Notes: generated by a model not told the origin, from the letters alone. A DNA stretch of 40,355 bases from Candidatus Coatesiibacteriota bacterium (GCA_020348885.1 CP070755.1:2319897-2360251); one strand, 5' to 3'. Shown: positions 31,589-40,060, counted from the stretch's first letter. Translations and numbers: made by a program.

Positions 31589-33571
31589 CTAATCTCGCCC
31601 CCACGGATTATGCCGCAGGACCGCTTCCGCGTCAAGGGCCGACGCTTCATCCAGAAGCCCCTCAGGGAGTTCGCGAAGGAACCGCGACGGAAGCCGGGCT
31701 TCGGTTACGCCGCGGAGCGCGCGCATCTGGGCGAACGAAAGGTGAAGCACGTCCATCGCCCGGGTGATGCCGACGTAACAAAGGCGCCGCTCCTCCTCCA
31801 GCTCGTCTTCATCGCCCATCGAGTTGGCGTGCGGCAATAGATACTCCTCCATCCCGACTATGAACACCGCCGGGAACTCGAGCCCCTTGGCCGTATGGAG
31901 CGTCATAAACGATACCGCTTCGTTGTCTTCCAGTTCGTCCGCGTCCTGGACCAGCGAGACGGCGTCGAGAAACGCTTCCATGCCCCCGTCGGGGTCGTAC
32001 TCCTCGAATTCGGCGGTGGCGGTAATCAATTCGTTTACGTTATCTATCCTAAACGAGTTCGTAACGTCCCTGTCCTCCTCGAGCCAGCTAATGTACCCGG
32101 ATTTCTTCGCGGCCAGTCCCAGCATCTCGCTAACGGGGCGCCCGTCGGTTTCCGCCGCCCGGATTTCGCCCAGCAGCGCCAGCAGACCGGCTAATCCTTT
32201 CGCCGCTTTCGGCGGAAGCGCCTCCCGCACCGCCGGGTCGGCTACCGTCTCTTGAAGACCCCGGCCACGCCGCTCGCCCATAACGGTATCCAGCGACTTC
32301 TTTCCGATACCCCTGGGCGGCGTGTTAATTATCCGCTCGAAGGAAACCGAGTCCGCCGGGTTATGGGCGGCCCGTAGGTACGCCAGGACGTCCTTCACCT
32401 CTCTGCGCTCGTAGAAGCGAACGCCGCCTATCACCTTATGGGGGATATTAGCGGAGCCGAAAACGTCCTCGAAAACGCGGGACTGGGCGTTCGTCCGATA
32501 AAGCACCGCGAAGTCCGAGTAGCCGAGCCCGTAGTTTGCTCGCAATTCCTCGATAGCGTACAGTACCCGCAGAGCTTCGTGCCGCTCGTCGATGTTGCGG
32601 AGTAAAACGGGCTTTAGCTCCCGGCCCCGGTCACTGTACAATTCTTTACCGAAGTACGAACGGGTATTATACTTTATCAGTTTGTTGGCTACTTCCAGAA
32701 TCCCTTCATGGGACCGGTAGTTACGCTCAAGATTAAGAACTCGCGTTTCCGGGAAGTCGTCTTTGAAACGGTTGAAGTTCGCGACGCTAGCCCCCCGCCA
32801 ACGGTATATGGACTGATCCGGGTCGCCAACGACGCAAATCGACTTATGCTCCGCTCCTAGCGACTTGATTAATTCGTACTGGGCCACGTTCGTGTCCTGG
32901 TACTCGTCCACCAGGATGTGCCGGTACGTGCTTCTGTACTTGCCGCGTACGACCGAATCGTTTCTTAATAAGGCGACAACTTCGGCGATTAAGTCGCCGA
33001 AGTCGTAAGCGTTGTTATCTATCAAGAAATCCTGATACGCCGCATAAACCTCGGCTACCGTCGCCTCGTAATAGTTAGACGTATCCAGGTCGCCCGGCCC
33101 GAGCAGGTCGTTCTTCGCCCGGTCTATCGAGTGGGCGACGGCGCGGTAATTAAACTGCTCTTCCGGTAATTCGAGGTCCCGAATTATCCTTCTCACAGCC
33201 GAATAACTATCCTGCTGGTCGAATATGATGAAATTTTTACCGGCTCTGGCGAGGGCACCCTCGGCTCGTAACAAACGCGCGCAGAACGAGTGAAACGTAC
33301 TGACCGACGGACTAGCGGTGCCGCCCAGAAGACCAGTGACCCGGTCCGACATCTCGCCGGCGGCTTTGTTGGTAAACGTTACCGCGAGGATGTCGCCGGG
33401 CGCCGCGACGCCGCACGCGATCAAATACGCTACGCGATACGTTATTACCCGCGTTTTGCCAGATCCCGCGCCGGCGATAACCACGAGGGGCCCCGGCTCG
33501 GCGGTTACCGCCTCGCGCTGCGACTCGTTAAGCTTCGCCAGGTCTATGTCCGCTGTCGGCGCTCCTACCAT
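31589..33571 (-). CDS. UvrD/PcrA-type superfamily 1 DNA helicase
   Basis: A 660-residue 3'-5' helicase. All SF1A motifs are present: Q motif LNESQREAV, Walker A GAGSGKT (34-40), TFTNKAA (Ia), STFHSFC, Walker B VDEYQDTN (about 230), GDPDQSIYRWRGA (III), ERNYRS (IV), TLHTAKGLEFPAVF (V) and EEERRLCYVGITRA (VI). This form acts in nucleotide excision repair, mismatch repair and removal of recombinases. It is about 60-100 residues shorter than typical PcrA/UvrD, and its C-terminus lacks the usual RNA polymerase-binding Tudor extension. It may be transcribed with the mgl genes upstream and gatC downstream. Confidence 0.9.
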   Translation of the reverse strand: MVGAPTADIDLAKLNESQREAVTAEPGPLVVIAGAGSGKTRVITYRVAYLIACGVAAPGDILAVTFTNKAAGEMSDRVTGLLGGTASPSVSTFHSFCARLLRAEGALARAGKNFIIFDQQDSYSAVRRIIRDLELPEEQFNYRAVAHSIDRAKNDLLGPGDLDTSNYYEATVAEVYAAYQDFLIDNNAYDFGDLIAEVVALLRNDSVVRGKYRSTYRHILVDEYQDTNVAQYELIKSLGAEHKSICVVGDPDQSIYRWRGASVANFNRFKDDFPETRVLNLERNYRSHEGILEVANKLIKYNTRSYFGKELYSDRGRELKPVLLRNIDERHEALRVLYAIEELRANYGLGYSDFAVLYRTNAQSRVFEDVFGSANIPHKVIGGVRFYERREVKDVLAYLRAAHNPADSVSFERIINTPPRGIGKKSLDTVMGERRGRGLQETVADPAVREALPPKAAKGLAGLLALLGEIRAAETDGRPVSEMLGLAAKKSGYISWLEEDRDVTNSFRIDNVNELITATAEFEEYDPDGGMEAFLDAVSLVQDADELEDNEAVSFMTLHTAKGLEFPAVFIVGMEEYLLPHANSMGDEDELEEERRLCYVGITRAMDVLHLSFAQMRALRGVTEARLPSRFLRELPEGLLDEASALDAEAVLRHNPWGRD

Positions 33572-33635
33572 ATAGGGAATACTCGCAGGGAACCGTATTA
33601 TTGATTATTGCGCGGTCTTACGCGGTTTGGAGGGT

Positions 33636-34646
33636 CTATTCGTGACCTTTACGTTTTAGGACGTTGCCCAAACCCAAGTCGGCCGGGTCGCGGCCGCGGA
33701 AAACGGCGTCGAGTACTTTGTCGTGACGCCTGGCGGCTGCTGCTTTGTTCGACTGTTTTTCGGCGGCCAGGAATACCTGTTCTTTTGCTTCAGCCAGCGC
33801 TATGATCAAGTTCTTCTTGGCGTTGTCATCTATATCCGCCTCTTTACCGTCCAAGTCGAGAATGTCGACCCTACCGTCGTCGTCAAAAGAAACGAGTCCC
33901 GTTTCGGGGTAACGCTCGGCCAACGAATCGATTCTTTCAGCGAGGGTCGCATCCTGTTCTATCGCGTTATACAGACCGTCGGGTTTGTCGAAATTATCCA
34001 ATAAGCCGTTGATAAACCGAGCGAAAGAAACCAATCCGCTTTCGTCTCCGGCGGCCTCGGGAACGATAGGTTCGCCCGGCGCTTCAAACGTTGCCCCGGT
34101 CGTTCCCGGCGGAAGCACTTCGAGAAGCCCCAACCTTACGAGCTCGCAGATAATCAGGGAGGTCTCGAATTCGCTAGTCCCTGACTTCTCGGCGATTTCC
34201 TTCGGCGACGACGAACCGTCTATTAAGGAGACGATCTTCCAATCGGCCGCTTCCAATTTGATCCTAGAAGCCAGGTCCTCGTGTACCGCCGAAAACCCGA
34301 TTACGTAATCATTAGTCGGGATTACAGCCCTTATCTTGTCCCACTCGTCGAGACGCCGGACCGCTTCCAGAACGAGATTATGGCAGTCCAGCGTAATCGT
34401 ACGGTCCGGCGCCGCGACGTCGGTTTGGAAAGCGAATTTACCTTCATCCCAATCGAAAACCTCGTACGCGGCTTTTTCGCCGGAAAGATTATCCAATTCT
34501 GCGTGGACGGCCTGGCCTTTCTCGAAGTAAATTACCGCTCGCCTTCGGTCGCGCTCGATTTCGAGCATACCGGACCGCTCGCCCATCAGTATCAACTGGA
34601 AGACGTCGGTCAGCGGAAAATCCTCAAGACTACCGTCGAGGCTCAT
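33636..34646 (-). CDS. DUF4388 (PATAN) domain protein with C-terminal extension
   Basis: A 336-residue signalling protein. Residues 1-100 form a DUF4388/PATAN domain (GSLEDFPLTDVFQLILMGERSG, AVIYFEKGQAVHAEL, FDWDEGKFAF). Residues about 130-180 look like a winged helix (KIVSLIDGSSSPKEIAEKSGTSEFE...LVRLGLLEVL), the usual second half of this group. The rest, with an IDSLAERYPETGLVSFDDDG segment and a charged helix, has no recognised domain. It is in an operon with mglA and a roadblock gene, which suggests it is an effector of that GTPase. Confidence 0.75.
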   Translation of the reverse strand: MSLDGSLEDFPLTDVFQLILMGERSGMLEIERDRRRAVIYFEKGQAVHAELDNLSGEKAAYEVFDWDEGKFAFQTDVAAPDRTITLDCHNLVLEAVRRLDEWDKIRAVIPTNDYVIGFSAVHEDLASRIKLEAADWKIVSLIDGSSSPKEIAEKSGTSEFETSLIICELVRLGLLEVLPPGTTGATFEAPGEPIVPEAAGDESGLVSFARFINGLLDNFDKPDGLYNAIEQDATLAERIDSLAERYPETGLVSFDDDGRVDILDLDGKEADIDDNAKKNLIIALAEAKEQVFLAAEKQSNKAAAARRHDKVLDAVFRGRDPADLGLGNVLKRKGHE

Positions 34647-34721
34647 AAACTCACCTCAACTAAAAACCCGACGGGGCCGGCCGTCGGTCGATGAAAAAGA
34701 ACCCGCCCGCCGGAGAACGCG

Positions 34722-35315
34722 TTACCCCGCCGTCTCGCGGGCGAGTTGAGCTATTACCAGTTTCGCGATCGCGCGGACCGAGTCGAGAACGCCCACGCCA
34801 ACTGTCGCGATCGACTCGAAAAACGGGACCTGGTTTTTATTAATCGCGGTTTCCAGCTCTTCCACGCCCGATATGTTAGCCAGGTCTCTTTTATTATATT
34901 GTATTATATAGGGGATATTCGCCAGATCATAACCTTGTAAATTCAGGTTCGTCTTCATGTTCTCAAAGGATTCTATGTTCTCGTCGAATCGATTAACCTG
35001 GGAGTCTACGACAAAGACTATACCGTCCACGCCTTTGAGTATCAATTTTCGCGACGCGTCGTAATGGACTTGGCCCGGAACCGTGTACAGATGGAAACGC
35101 GTTTTGAAGCCGTTGACGGTTCCGAGCTCGAGCGGCAGGAAGTCGAAGAACAGTGTCCGGTCCGTGTCGGTGGCCAGCGAGACCAATTTCCCCTTTATCT
35201 CCGGCGGTAATTTCTCGTGAATATAGAGTAGGTTCGTGGTCTTCCCGCAGAGACCGCACCCGTAATAAACTATCTTGCAGTTAATTTCGCGCGCCGAATA
35301 GTTGATGAGGGACAT
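34722..35315 (-). CDS. mglA: MglA-type small Ras-like GTPase
   Basis: A 197-residue GTPase very like Myxococcus xanthus MglA: MSLINYSAREINCKIVYYG, DTDRTLFFDFLPLELG, and FHLYTVPGQVHYDASRK are nearly the same. The P-loop reads GCGLCGKTT, where the usual residue after the first Gly is Pro; here it is Cys, giving two cysteines in the loop. Switch regions and the NKRD guanine-specificity motif (QYNKRDL, about 140) are intact. MglA sets the leading pole in gliding bacteria and is regulated by MglB-type roadblock proteins, one of which is encoded immediately upstream. Confidence 0.9.
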   Translation of the reverse strand: MSLINYSAREINCKIVYYGCGLCGKTTNLLYIHEKLPPEIKGKLVSLATDTDRTLFFDFLPLELGTVNGFKTRFHLYTVPGQVHYDASRKLILKGVDGIVFVVDSQVNRFDENIESFENMKTNLNLQGYDLANIPYIIQYNKRDLANISGVEELETAINKNQVPFFESIATVGVGVLDSVRAIAKLVIAQLARETAG

Positions 35316-35354
35316 AGCGATTTACCGTGAAACCCAATCCGTGGAGTTTGGCGA

Positions 35355-35855
35355 TTAATCCCTGAAAAGGTTATCGATTTCGCTCTCCGCCACGCTGGTG
35401 AACGACGAGTCCAAACCGGGGAATTCCGATTCAGCGGCCGTTTTTACCTTTTCGAAAAGCCGCGAGAATATTACCGAGAGTTCCGATATAGCCTTTTTCA
35501 CGCGCAACCGGACCAACCCGAGCGTCGTCTTATTATCGAAAACTACCACGAGGATAACCGACGATTCCACGATTGAAATGTGTATCGATTCGCTCACGCC
35601 CTGGTGGAAGAGTACCGAAAACTCTTCCTGCCCGAGTATACGGGCCAACTCACTCGTCGCCGCGTAGTTCCCGGCCGAAAGGGACGCGAAGGAAATCGAG
35701 TCCATTTCCCGAAAGTCGCCCTGGCTCGAGATTAACTGGCCGGACCGGTCCACAAGAAGCGCGAACTTCGAGTTCGTCTCTCGCACGAGGTTAGCGAGAA
35801 TACCGTTGATAGCGGTGTAATCTTCTTCGAAAAGTACTAGATCAGCACTAGCCAT
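35355..35855 (-). CDS. Roadblock/LC7 domain protein (MglB-like)
   Basis: A 166-residue protein with a roadblock fold: an N-terminal helix INGILANLVRET, strands FALLVDRSGQLIS, a helix with ATSELARILGQEEFSVLFHQG, and ESIHISIVESSVILVVVFDNKTTLGLVRLRVKKA. The C-terminal 40 residues are helical and end in an acidic tail. MglB-type roadblock proteins act as GTPase-activating partners of MglA. The mglA start is 39 bases downstream, so a functional pair is very likely. A GGAGGTGG site lies before the ATG. Confidence 0.85.
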   Translation of the reverse strand: MASADLVLFEEDYTAINGILANLVRETNSKFALLVDRSGQLISSQGDFREMDSISFASLSAGNYAATSELARILGQEEFSVLFHQGVSESIHISIVESSVILVVVFDNKTTLGLVRLRVKKAISELSVIFSRLFEKVKTAAESEFPGLDSSFTSVAESEIDNLFRD

Positions 35856-35868
35856 AAACCACCCACCT

Positions 35869-35929
35869 CCGATAACGGCGAAGGTATCGGAGTACCATTA
35901 TCCCTTTTAGCCGTCGAAACTTCGACGGC
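35869..35929 (-). promoter_or_regulatory. Structured 5' leader of the mglB-mglA operon
   Basis: Two inverted repeats lie between the promoter and the start codon. GCCGTCGAA (35910-35918) pairs perfectly with TTCGACGGC (35921-35929), and CCGATA (35869-35874) pairs with TATCGG (35885-35890). The second ends about 13 bases before the ATG. No known riboswitch class is recognised. Confidence 0.45.
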
Positions 35930-35958
35930 ATTTTCGCCTAAATCCTTTTAACCCTTAT

Positions 35959-35987
35959 ATATAAACCTATTTTAACGCGGTAGTCAA
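35959..35987 (-). promoter_or_regulatory. Sigma-70 promoter of the mglB-mglA operon
   Basis: Minus-strand TTGACT (35987-35982) and TTATAT (35964-35959) with a 17-base spacer, about 104 bases before the roadblock ATG. The remaining bases 35988-36111 hold no gene. Confidence 0.65.
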
Positions 35988-36111
35988 GGGGAATTTTAAA
36001 CGCCGCGCCCCCATTACCCGGGATAAAACCCTCTACGCTCTCCCCGAAACGTCGAAAACGGCCGCGTATAAACGGTTTCTAGCGGCATATCCCCGGGGGG
36101 CGAATTCGCTA

Positions 36112-37044
36112 CTATCCGTCCTCCCCGCAGAGTTTAAGCAACCGCGTCCAACCTCGGTCCACGTCCTCCTGAATCTGAGCTATCAGCTCGTCGTGTCTCC
36201 CATCGAACAGGTGCTTGAACCTGGCCTGGAACTTCAAGAAGTCGGTTATGGGTTTCTTCTCCTTCGGCTTATAATTCAGTTTCCACTCGCCGTACTCGAT
36301 TTCGTACAGCGGCCAGAAGCAAGTATCGGCGGCGATTCGACATATTTCGAGCGCTTGGTCTTCCTTCATACGCCAGCCCCGGTGGCACGGCGCGAACACG
36401 TTCATAAACGTCGGACCTTCGATCGAAAGCGCCTTCTGTACCTTCGTCATCAGGTCCCGCCAGCGGTGGGGCGCGGTCTGGGCGACGTAAGGTATGTGAT
36501 GGGCCGCCATGATCGCGGTCAGGTCCTTCTGGAGTTGCTGCTTCCCTGGAATCACTTCCCCCGCCGGACTCGTCGTAGTGTCTGCCCCCCTGGGCGTCGA
36601 GCTGGAGCGTTGGATACCGGTGTTCATGTACGCTTCGTTGTCGTAGCAGATGTAGAGCATATCGTGGCCGCGCTCCATAGCACCGGAAAGGGACTGCAGC
36701 CCGATATCGTACGTACCCCCGTCGCCGCCGACGGCGATGAACTTGACCGGCTTGTCCTTCTTAACCTTGCCCCGCCTTTTCAGCACCCGGTACGCGGTCT
36801 CCACTCCCGAGACGGTGGCCGCGACGTTCTCGAACGCGTTGTGTATCCACGACGTATCCCAGGCCGTGTACGGGAATATGGTAGTCGCCACCTCGAGGCA
36901 GCCGGTCGCGTTACCGATGACCACTTCGTCCTCGGTCGCGAGCATCACCTGGCGCATTATGATAGACGCGGCGCAGCCAGCGCATAGACGATGCCCGCCG
37001 GTCAGCCGGTCTTTTCTGTGGGTAAGTTCCTTTAACGTAACCAT
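36112..37044 (-). CDS. porB: 2-oxoacid:ferredoxin oxidoreductase (pyruvate synthase) beta subunit
   Basis: A 310-residue TPP-binding subunit. The TPP motif GGDGGTYDIGLQSLSGAMERGHD (about 107-129) ends with YDNEAYMNTGIQRS. Four cysteines suited to a [4Fe-4S] cluster are seen in LCAGC (Cys21, Cys24), NATGC (about 49) and APCHRGW (about 219). Por converts pyruvate and CoA to acetyl-CoA and CO2 with ferredoxin reduction. Other 2-oxoacids are possible. It is the last gene of the operon, 29 bases after porA. No strong terminator is visible downstream. Confidence 0.9.
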   Translation of the reverse strand: MVTLKELTHRKDRLTGGHRLCAGCAASIIMRQVMLATEDEVVIGNATGCLEVATTIFPYTAWDTSWIHNAFENVAATVSGVETAYRVLKRRGKVKKDKPVKFIAVGGDGGTYDIGLQSLSGAMERGHDMLYICYDNEAYMNTGIQRSSSTPRGADTTTSPAGEVIPGKQQLQKDLTAIMAAHHIPYVAQTAPHRWRDLMTKVQKALSIEGPTFMNVFAPCHRGWRMKEDQALEICRIAADTCFWPLYEIEYGEWKLNYKPKEKKPITDFLKFQARFKHLFDGRHDELIAQIQEDVDRGWTRLLKLCGEDG

Positions 37045-37073
37045 TTACGTGAACCTTCCTGCATTCGTCCCGC

Positions 37074-38273
37074 TCACTCCCGAACGCCGAGATACTCGAC
37101 GTACTTCTCTACCTTGCCGGTCTCGACTACTTTAAGGCCGGCGTCGAACGCGGCCTCTATCTGGTCCGGGCCCGTGTCCCGGCCGCCGAGCCCGTATATG
37201 AAGCCGATTACCTCGGGGGCGTCGGGCCGGCGGTAAAGGGCGTTCCTGACCTCCATAAATAACGGCCCGCCGAAGGCCCCTACGCTGGCGGCCCGGTCGA
37301 GTACGACTACGCACCCGGCGGAACCGAGGGCGCTTGCGACGGTTTCGTGTGGGAACGGCCGAAACGCGGTGAGTTTGACCACCCCGACCTTCTTACCCTG
37401 CTCCCGGAGTACGTCCGCCGCGTACTTGGCGGTACCGGCGGTGGAACCCATCGCTATAAGGACTACTTCGGCGTCGTCGGTATTGTATTCGGTCAGCCAA
37501 TCGTACGCCCGCCCCGTCAGGTCGGCGAACTCGGCCCAGACCTCCGGTATGACCTCGGGCGCGCGTTCCATCGCGTCCAACTCGGCCCGCTTGTGTTCGA
37601 AGTAATAATCGTGGAAGTCGAGGGGCCCGACGGTTATCGGGTCGTCGCCCAAGAGGGTATACGCCGGTTCGTACTCGCCCACGAAATCCTTTACCGCCCC
37701 TGCCGGTATGGTTTCGACTATCTCCATCGTATGGCTGATGATGAAACCGTCCTGACAGACCATACCCGGCAAGCGTACCGAATCGCTCTCGGCGGTCCTG
37801 AGGGTCGTTATCAGGAGGTCGTATGCTTCCTGGGCGTTCTCGGCGAAGAACATCATCCAGCCGGTATCCCGGCAGCCCATAGCGTCGGAATGGTCGCAGT
37901 GGATGTTGATGTTGCCCGAAAGCGCCCGGTTGATTATCGACATTATTATCGGAAGCCGGAGCGACGCGGCGATGTAGAGGGTCTCCCACATTAGCGCCAG
38001 GCCGTTGGCGGAGGTGGCCGTCATGGTGCGGGCACCAGCCGCCGCGGCGCCGATGCATGCGCTCATCGCCGAGTGCTCGCTCTCAACCGTAATCAACTCG
38101 GTTCCGACCTTCCCGTCAGCCACGTACTTGGCGAAGGTTTGCATCAGCTCCGTCGAAGGCGTGATGGGGTATGCGGCGCATACGTCCGGGTCTATCTGCA
38201 TCATCGCGTACGCGGCGGCTTCGTTCCCCGCCAGGGGAAGCGGTTCGCTCTTTAACGCTTTCGTCTCAGCCAT
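37074..38273 (-). CDS. porA: 2-oxoacid:ferredoxin oxidoreductase (pyruvate synthase) alpha subunit
   Basis: A 399-residue subunit with the pyrimidine-binding domain I and domain II. The entry pattern is YPITPSTELMQTFAKYVADG (about 35-54), then TVESEHSAMSACIGAAAAGART and TATSANGLALMWETLYIAA. These are diagnostic for PorA of the four-subunit enzymes. The later region VVVLDRAASVGAFGGPLFMEV is the domain II core. AGGAAG precedes the ATG. The PorD stop is 17 bases upstream. Confidence 0.95.
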   Translation of the reverse strand: MAETKALKSEPLPLAGNEAAAYAMMQIDPDVCAAYPITPSTELMQTFAKYVADGKVGTELITVESEHSAMSACIGAAAAGARTMTATSANGLALMWETLYIAASLRLPIIMSIINRALSGNINIHCDHSDAMGCRDTGWMMFFAENAQEAYDLLITTLRTAESDSVRLPGMVCQDGFIISHTMEIVETIPAGAVKDFVGEYEPAYTLLGDDPITVGPLDFHDYYFEHKRAELDAMERAPEVIPEVWAEFADLTGRAYDWLTEYNTDDAEVVLIAMGSTAGTAKYAADVLREQGKKVGVVKLTAFRPFPHETVASALGSAGCVVVLDRAASVGAFGGPLFMEVRNALYRRPDAPEVIGFIYGLGGRDTGPDQIEAAFDAGLKVVETGKVEKYVEYLGVRE

Positions 38274-38289
38274 ACTTCCTGTCTCCCGC

Positions 38290-38595
38290 CTACTCGCAAA
38301 CCGCCTCGGCCGGCGGCTCTTCCAGGACCATCTCGATACATTTTACGGGGCATTCGACGGCGCAGATACCGCAGCCCTTACAGTGGACCATATCGAAGCC
38401 CTTCATCTCCTCGTCCTCGACGATTATCGCCGAGTCGGGGCAGAAAATCCAGCAGAGCATACAGTTGGTACAACTCTCTTTATCGAGAACGGGTTTGAAC
38501 GTACGCCAGGAGCCGGTCTCGTATTCGCGTGCGTTACCCGCGTCGGTTATAATCCCGCCGATCGCGAGGTCGCGCCAGCCTTCTTTACCCGTCAT
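38290..38595 (-). CDS. porD: 2-oxoacid:ferredoxin oxidoreductase delta subunit (2[4Fe-4S])
   Basis: A 101-residue ferredoxin-like subunit. Its two cluster motifs are CTNCMLCWIFCPDSAI and CKGCGICAVECPVKCI, with complete Cys sets for two [4Fe-4S] clusters. It carries electrons from the TPP centre to the external ferredoxin. The N-terminal part (about 1-35) is the usual non-ferredoxin extension with TWRTFKPVLD. A GAGGTG site precedes the ATG. It is separated from porC by the exported gene at 38631. Confidence 0.9.
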   Translation of the reverse strand: MTGKEGWRDLAIGGIITDAGNAREYETGSWRTFKPVLDKESCTNCMLCWIFCPDSAIIVEDEEMKGFDMVHCKGCGICAVECPVKCIEMVLEEPPAEAVCE

Positions 38596-38630
38596 TACCG
38601 TTCACCTCTTGGTAACATGGTTGCCCCCTC

Positions 38631-39164
38631 TTACTCGTCGCCGTATAACCCGCCCGCCCGTTCGATTATCTCCGGGTATATTCCGTCGACGAAGTTGACC
38701 ATCGCCCGTATCGTGTCGAGGTACTCTTGCCTGTCGAGCAAGCGCGTCGGGGCGTCCACGTTGAAGTACAACATACCCTCGTTGGTCCCGAATTTGGCCT
38801 GGTTGATATCGAAATTCTTGTCCAATAACCAAGCGTAAAACGACGGTTCCACGTCTTCAGGGATATCGAAAACCTCCACTACGAACACTACGTACTCCGG
38901 GTCGACGCTGACGACGACGTACCAGTCGCCGGTTTTACCCTCGAAAGGCACGGCCCACCGCCCCGGGTACTCCTCGTCCACGGCGTAACTGATACCCTCC
39001 TCGTCCATAAAGGCGAGCAGGTCCCTCGCCAGCCCGGCCGCATACTCGTATCCGGCGTACTCCTCGGCCGTTATAGGTGCGTCCTCCGCCGGTACGGCGG
39101 ACGCGACGCACGGAACCAAGCCAAGTACAAAGGTAAGCGCCCCGATTACGCGACTGTTAACCGT
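38631..39164 (-). CDS. Exported YbjN-like domain protein, probable ACG start
   Basis: A 177-residue secreted protein if read from ACG 39164. Only TTG 39119 is a standard start in the frame; it has no ribosome site and would cut the signal peptide in half. Reading from ACG gives NSRVIGALTFVLGLVPCVASA, a full Sec signal, and GGAGGAGG lies six bases before the ACG. The mature part contains the YbjN-type core: FYAWLLDKNFDINQAKFG, LYFNVDAPTRLLDRQEYL and FVDGIYPEI. It overlaps the porC stop by eight bases. Why an exported YbjN-like protein sits inside a por operon is unknown. Confidence 0.6.
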   Translation of the reverse strand, partial: TVNSRVIGALTFVLGLVPCVASAVPAEDAPITAEEYAGYEYAAGLARDLLAFMDEEGISYAVDEEYPGRWAVPFEGKTGDWYVVVSVDPEYVVFVVEVFDIPEDVEPSFYAWLLDKNFDINQAKFGTNEGMLYFNVDAPTRLLDRQEYLDTIRAMVNFVDGIYPEIIERAGGLYGDE

Positions 39165-39729
39165 TAACGACCTCCTCCATCGCCCGTTCGACGGCTTCGA
39201 GGTTCTTTTCGACGACTTCCGACGATTTGCGACCGAATTTACGTTCTATCGTCTTGTGCACCGCTTTTAATTCGACCAATCCGGTGGCTTTTATGAACGC
39301 GCCCAGCATAGGCGCATTCGGTATGTTCCGCCCGATGGTATCCAGCGATATCTGGGTGGCGTCCACGGTCCAAATCCGCTCGGCCGGGATACCAAGGGCC
39401 TCGGCGTAGTCTGCGGGGCACTTGCTCGTATTGACAATCACGATGCCGTCGTCGGCCAGCCCGTCGGTTACCGGTATGACCCCTATGAGAGTATTATCCA
39501 GAATAATCACGACGTCCGGATTCGTGATGAAGTTGTGAAGGTTGATAGGCGCGTCGCTTACTCGGGTAAACCCCTGGACCGGCGCGCCGGCCCGCTCAGG
39601 ACCGTAGTCGGAGAAGCCCTGTATGTATTTGCCGCCGGCCATCGCCGCTTCCGCCAAGAGCAGGGAGGCGGTCTTTACGCCCTGTCCGCCCCGCCCGTGG
39701 AGACGCACCTCGGTAAGTTCGTTTTTCAT
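39157..39729 (-). CDS. porC: 2-oxoacid:ferredoxin oxidoreductase gamma subunit
   Basis: A 190-residue subunit that completes the Por complex. It opens EVRLHGRGGQGVKTASLLLAEAAM and has QGFSDYGPERAGAPVQGFTRVSD, both typical for PorC/gamma of 2-oxoacid oxidoreductases. VVIILDNTLIG and PNAPMLGAFIKATGLV are the later conserved strands. ATG 39729 is the first gene of the operon porC-(YbjN-like)-porD-porA-porB. The region upstream to 39900 carries a repeated motif that may control the operon. Confidence 0.9.
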   Translation of the reverse strand: MKNELTEVRLHGRGGQGVKTASLLLAEAAMAGGKYIQGFSDYGPERAGAPVQGFTRVSDAPINLHNFITNPDVVIILDNTLIGVIPVTDGLADDGIVIVNTSKCPADYAEALGIPAERIWTVDATQISLDTIGRNIPNAPMLGAFIKATGLVELKAVHKTIERKFGRKSSEVVEKNLEAVERAMEEVVNG

Positions 39730-39789
39730 ATATCTATGCCCCCAAAAACTTTGTGCGAAATTTCACAGATTCTCGGAAGGGAAAGAGAA

Positions 39790-39890
39790 TATAACATACC
39801 GCCATCGAAAAATCCAGTATAACTCGTGCGGAATCCCGCAAACCCTCGATATGACCTATAACACATTTCCTATCGGAAATCTAGTATAAC
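39790..39890. repeat. Two imperfect direct repeats upstream of porC
   Basis: Two units, 39790-39823 and 39857-39890, are 67 bases apart. Each begins and ends with TATAAC, with the two hexamers 28 bases apart in both units. The inner part matches after one short gap. The second unit contains the perfect inverted repeat ATTTCC-tatc-GGAAAT (39865-39880). Read on the minus strand the TATAAC ends give GTTATA, which can serve as -10-like sequence. This looks like a paired operator or duplicated promoter. Confidence 0.5.
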
Positions 39891-39971
39891 CGTAGGTAAT
39901 GTAGAAAACGTATAGCCGCGTCACTAAGGGGCGTTACGTTATAAACGGGTTCCGCGCCGACAGGAAAACCC

Positions 39972-40000
39972 TTGCGCCGCCAAACCGAGTACGGTATAAT
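39972..40000 (+). promoter_or_regulatory. Promoter for the rightmost (+) genes
   Basis: TTGCGC (39972-39977) and a perfect TATAAT (39995-40000) with a 17-base spacer on the + strand, pointing towards the short frame at 40061 and the lipoprotein at 40213. Confidence 0.6.
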
Positions 40001-40060
40001 ATTTATCGAGAAATAGCGAATACGGCGTATTTACGCATTCTTGCGTATATAAAGTGTATT

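Noticed and set aside
39790-39890. Repeats upstream of porC as a possible CRISPR array
   Set aside because: There are only two imperfect units, no consistent repeat/spacer structure and no cas genes in the window.
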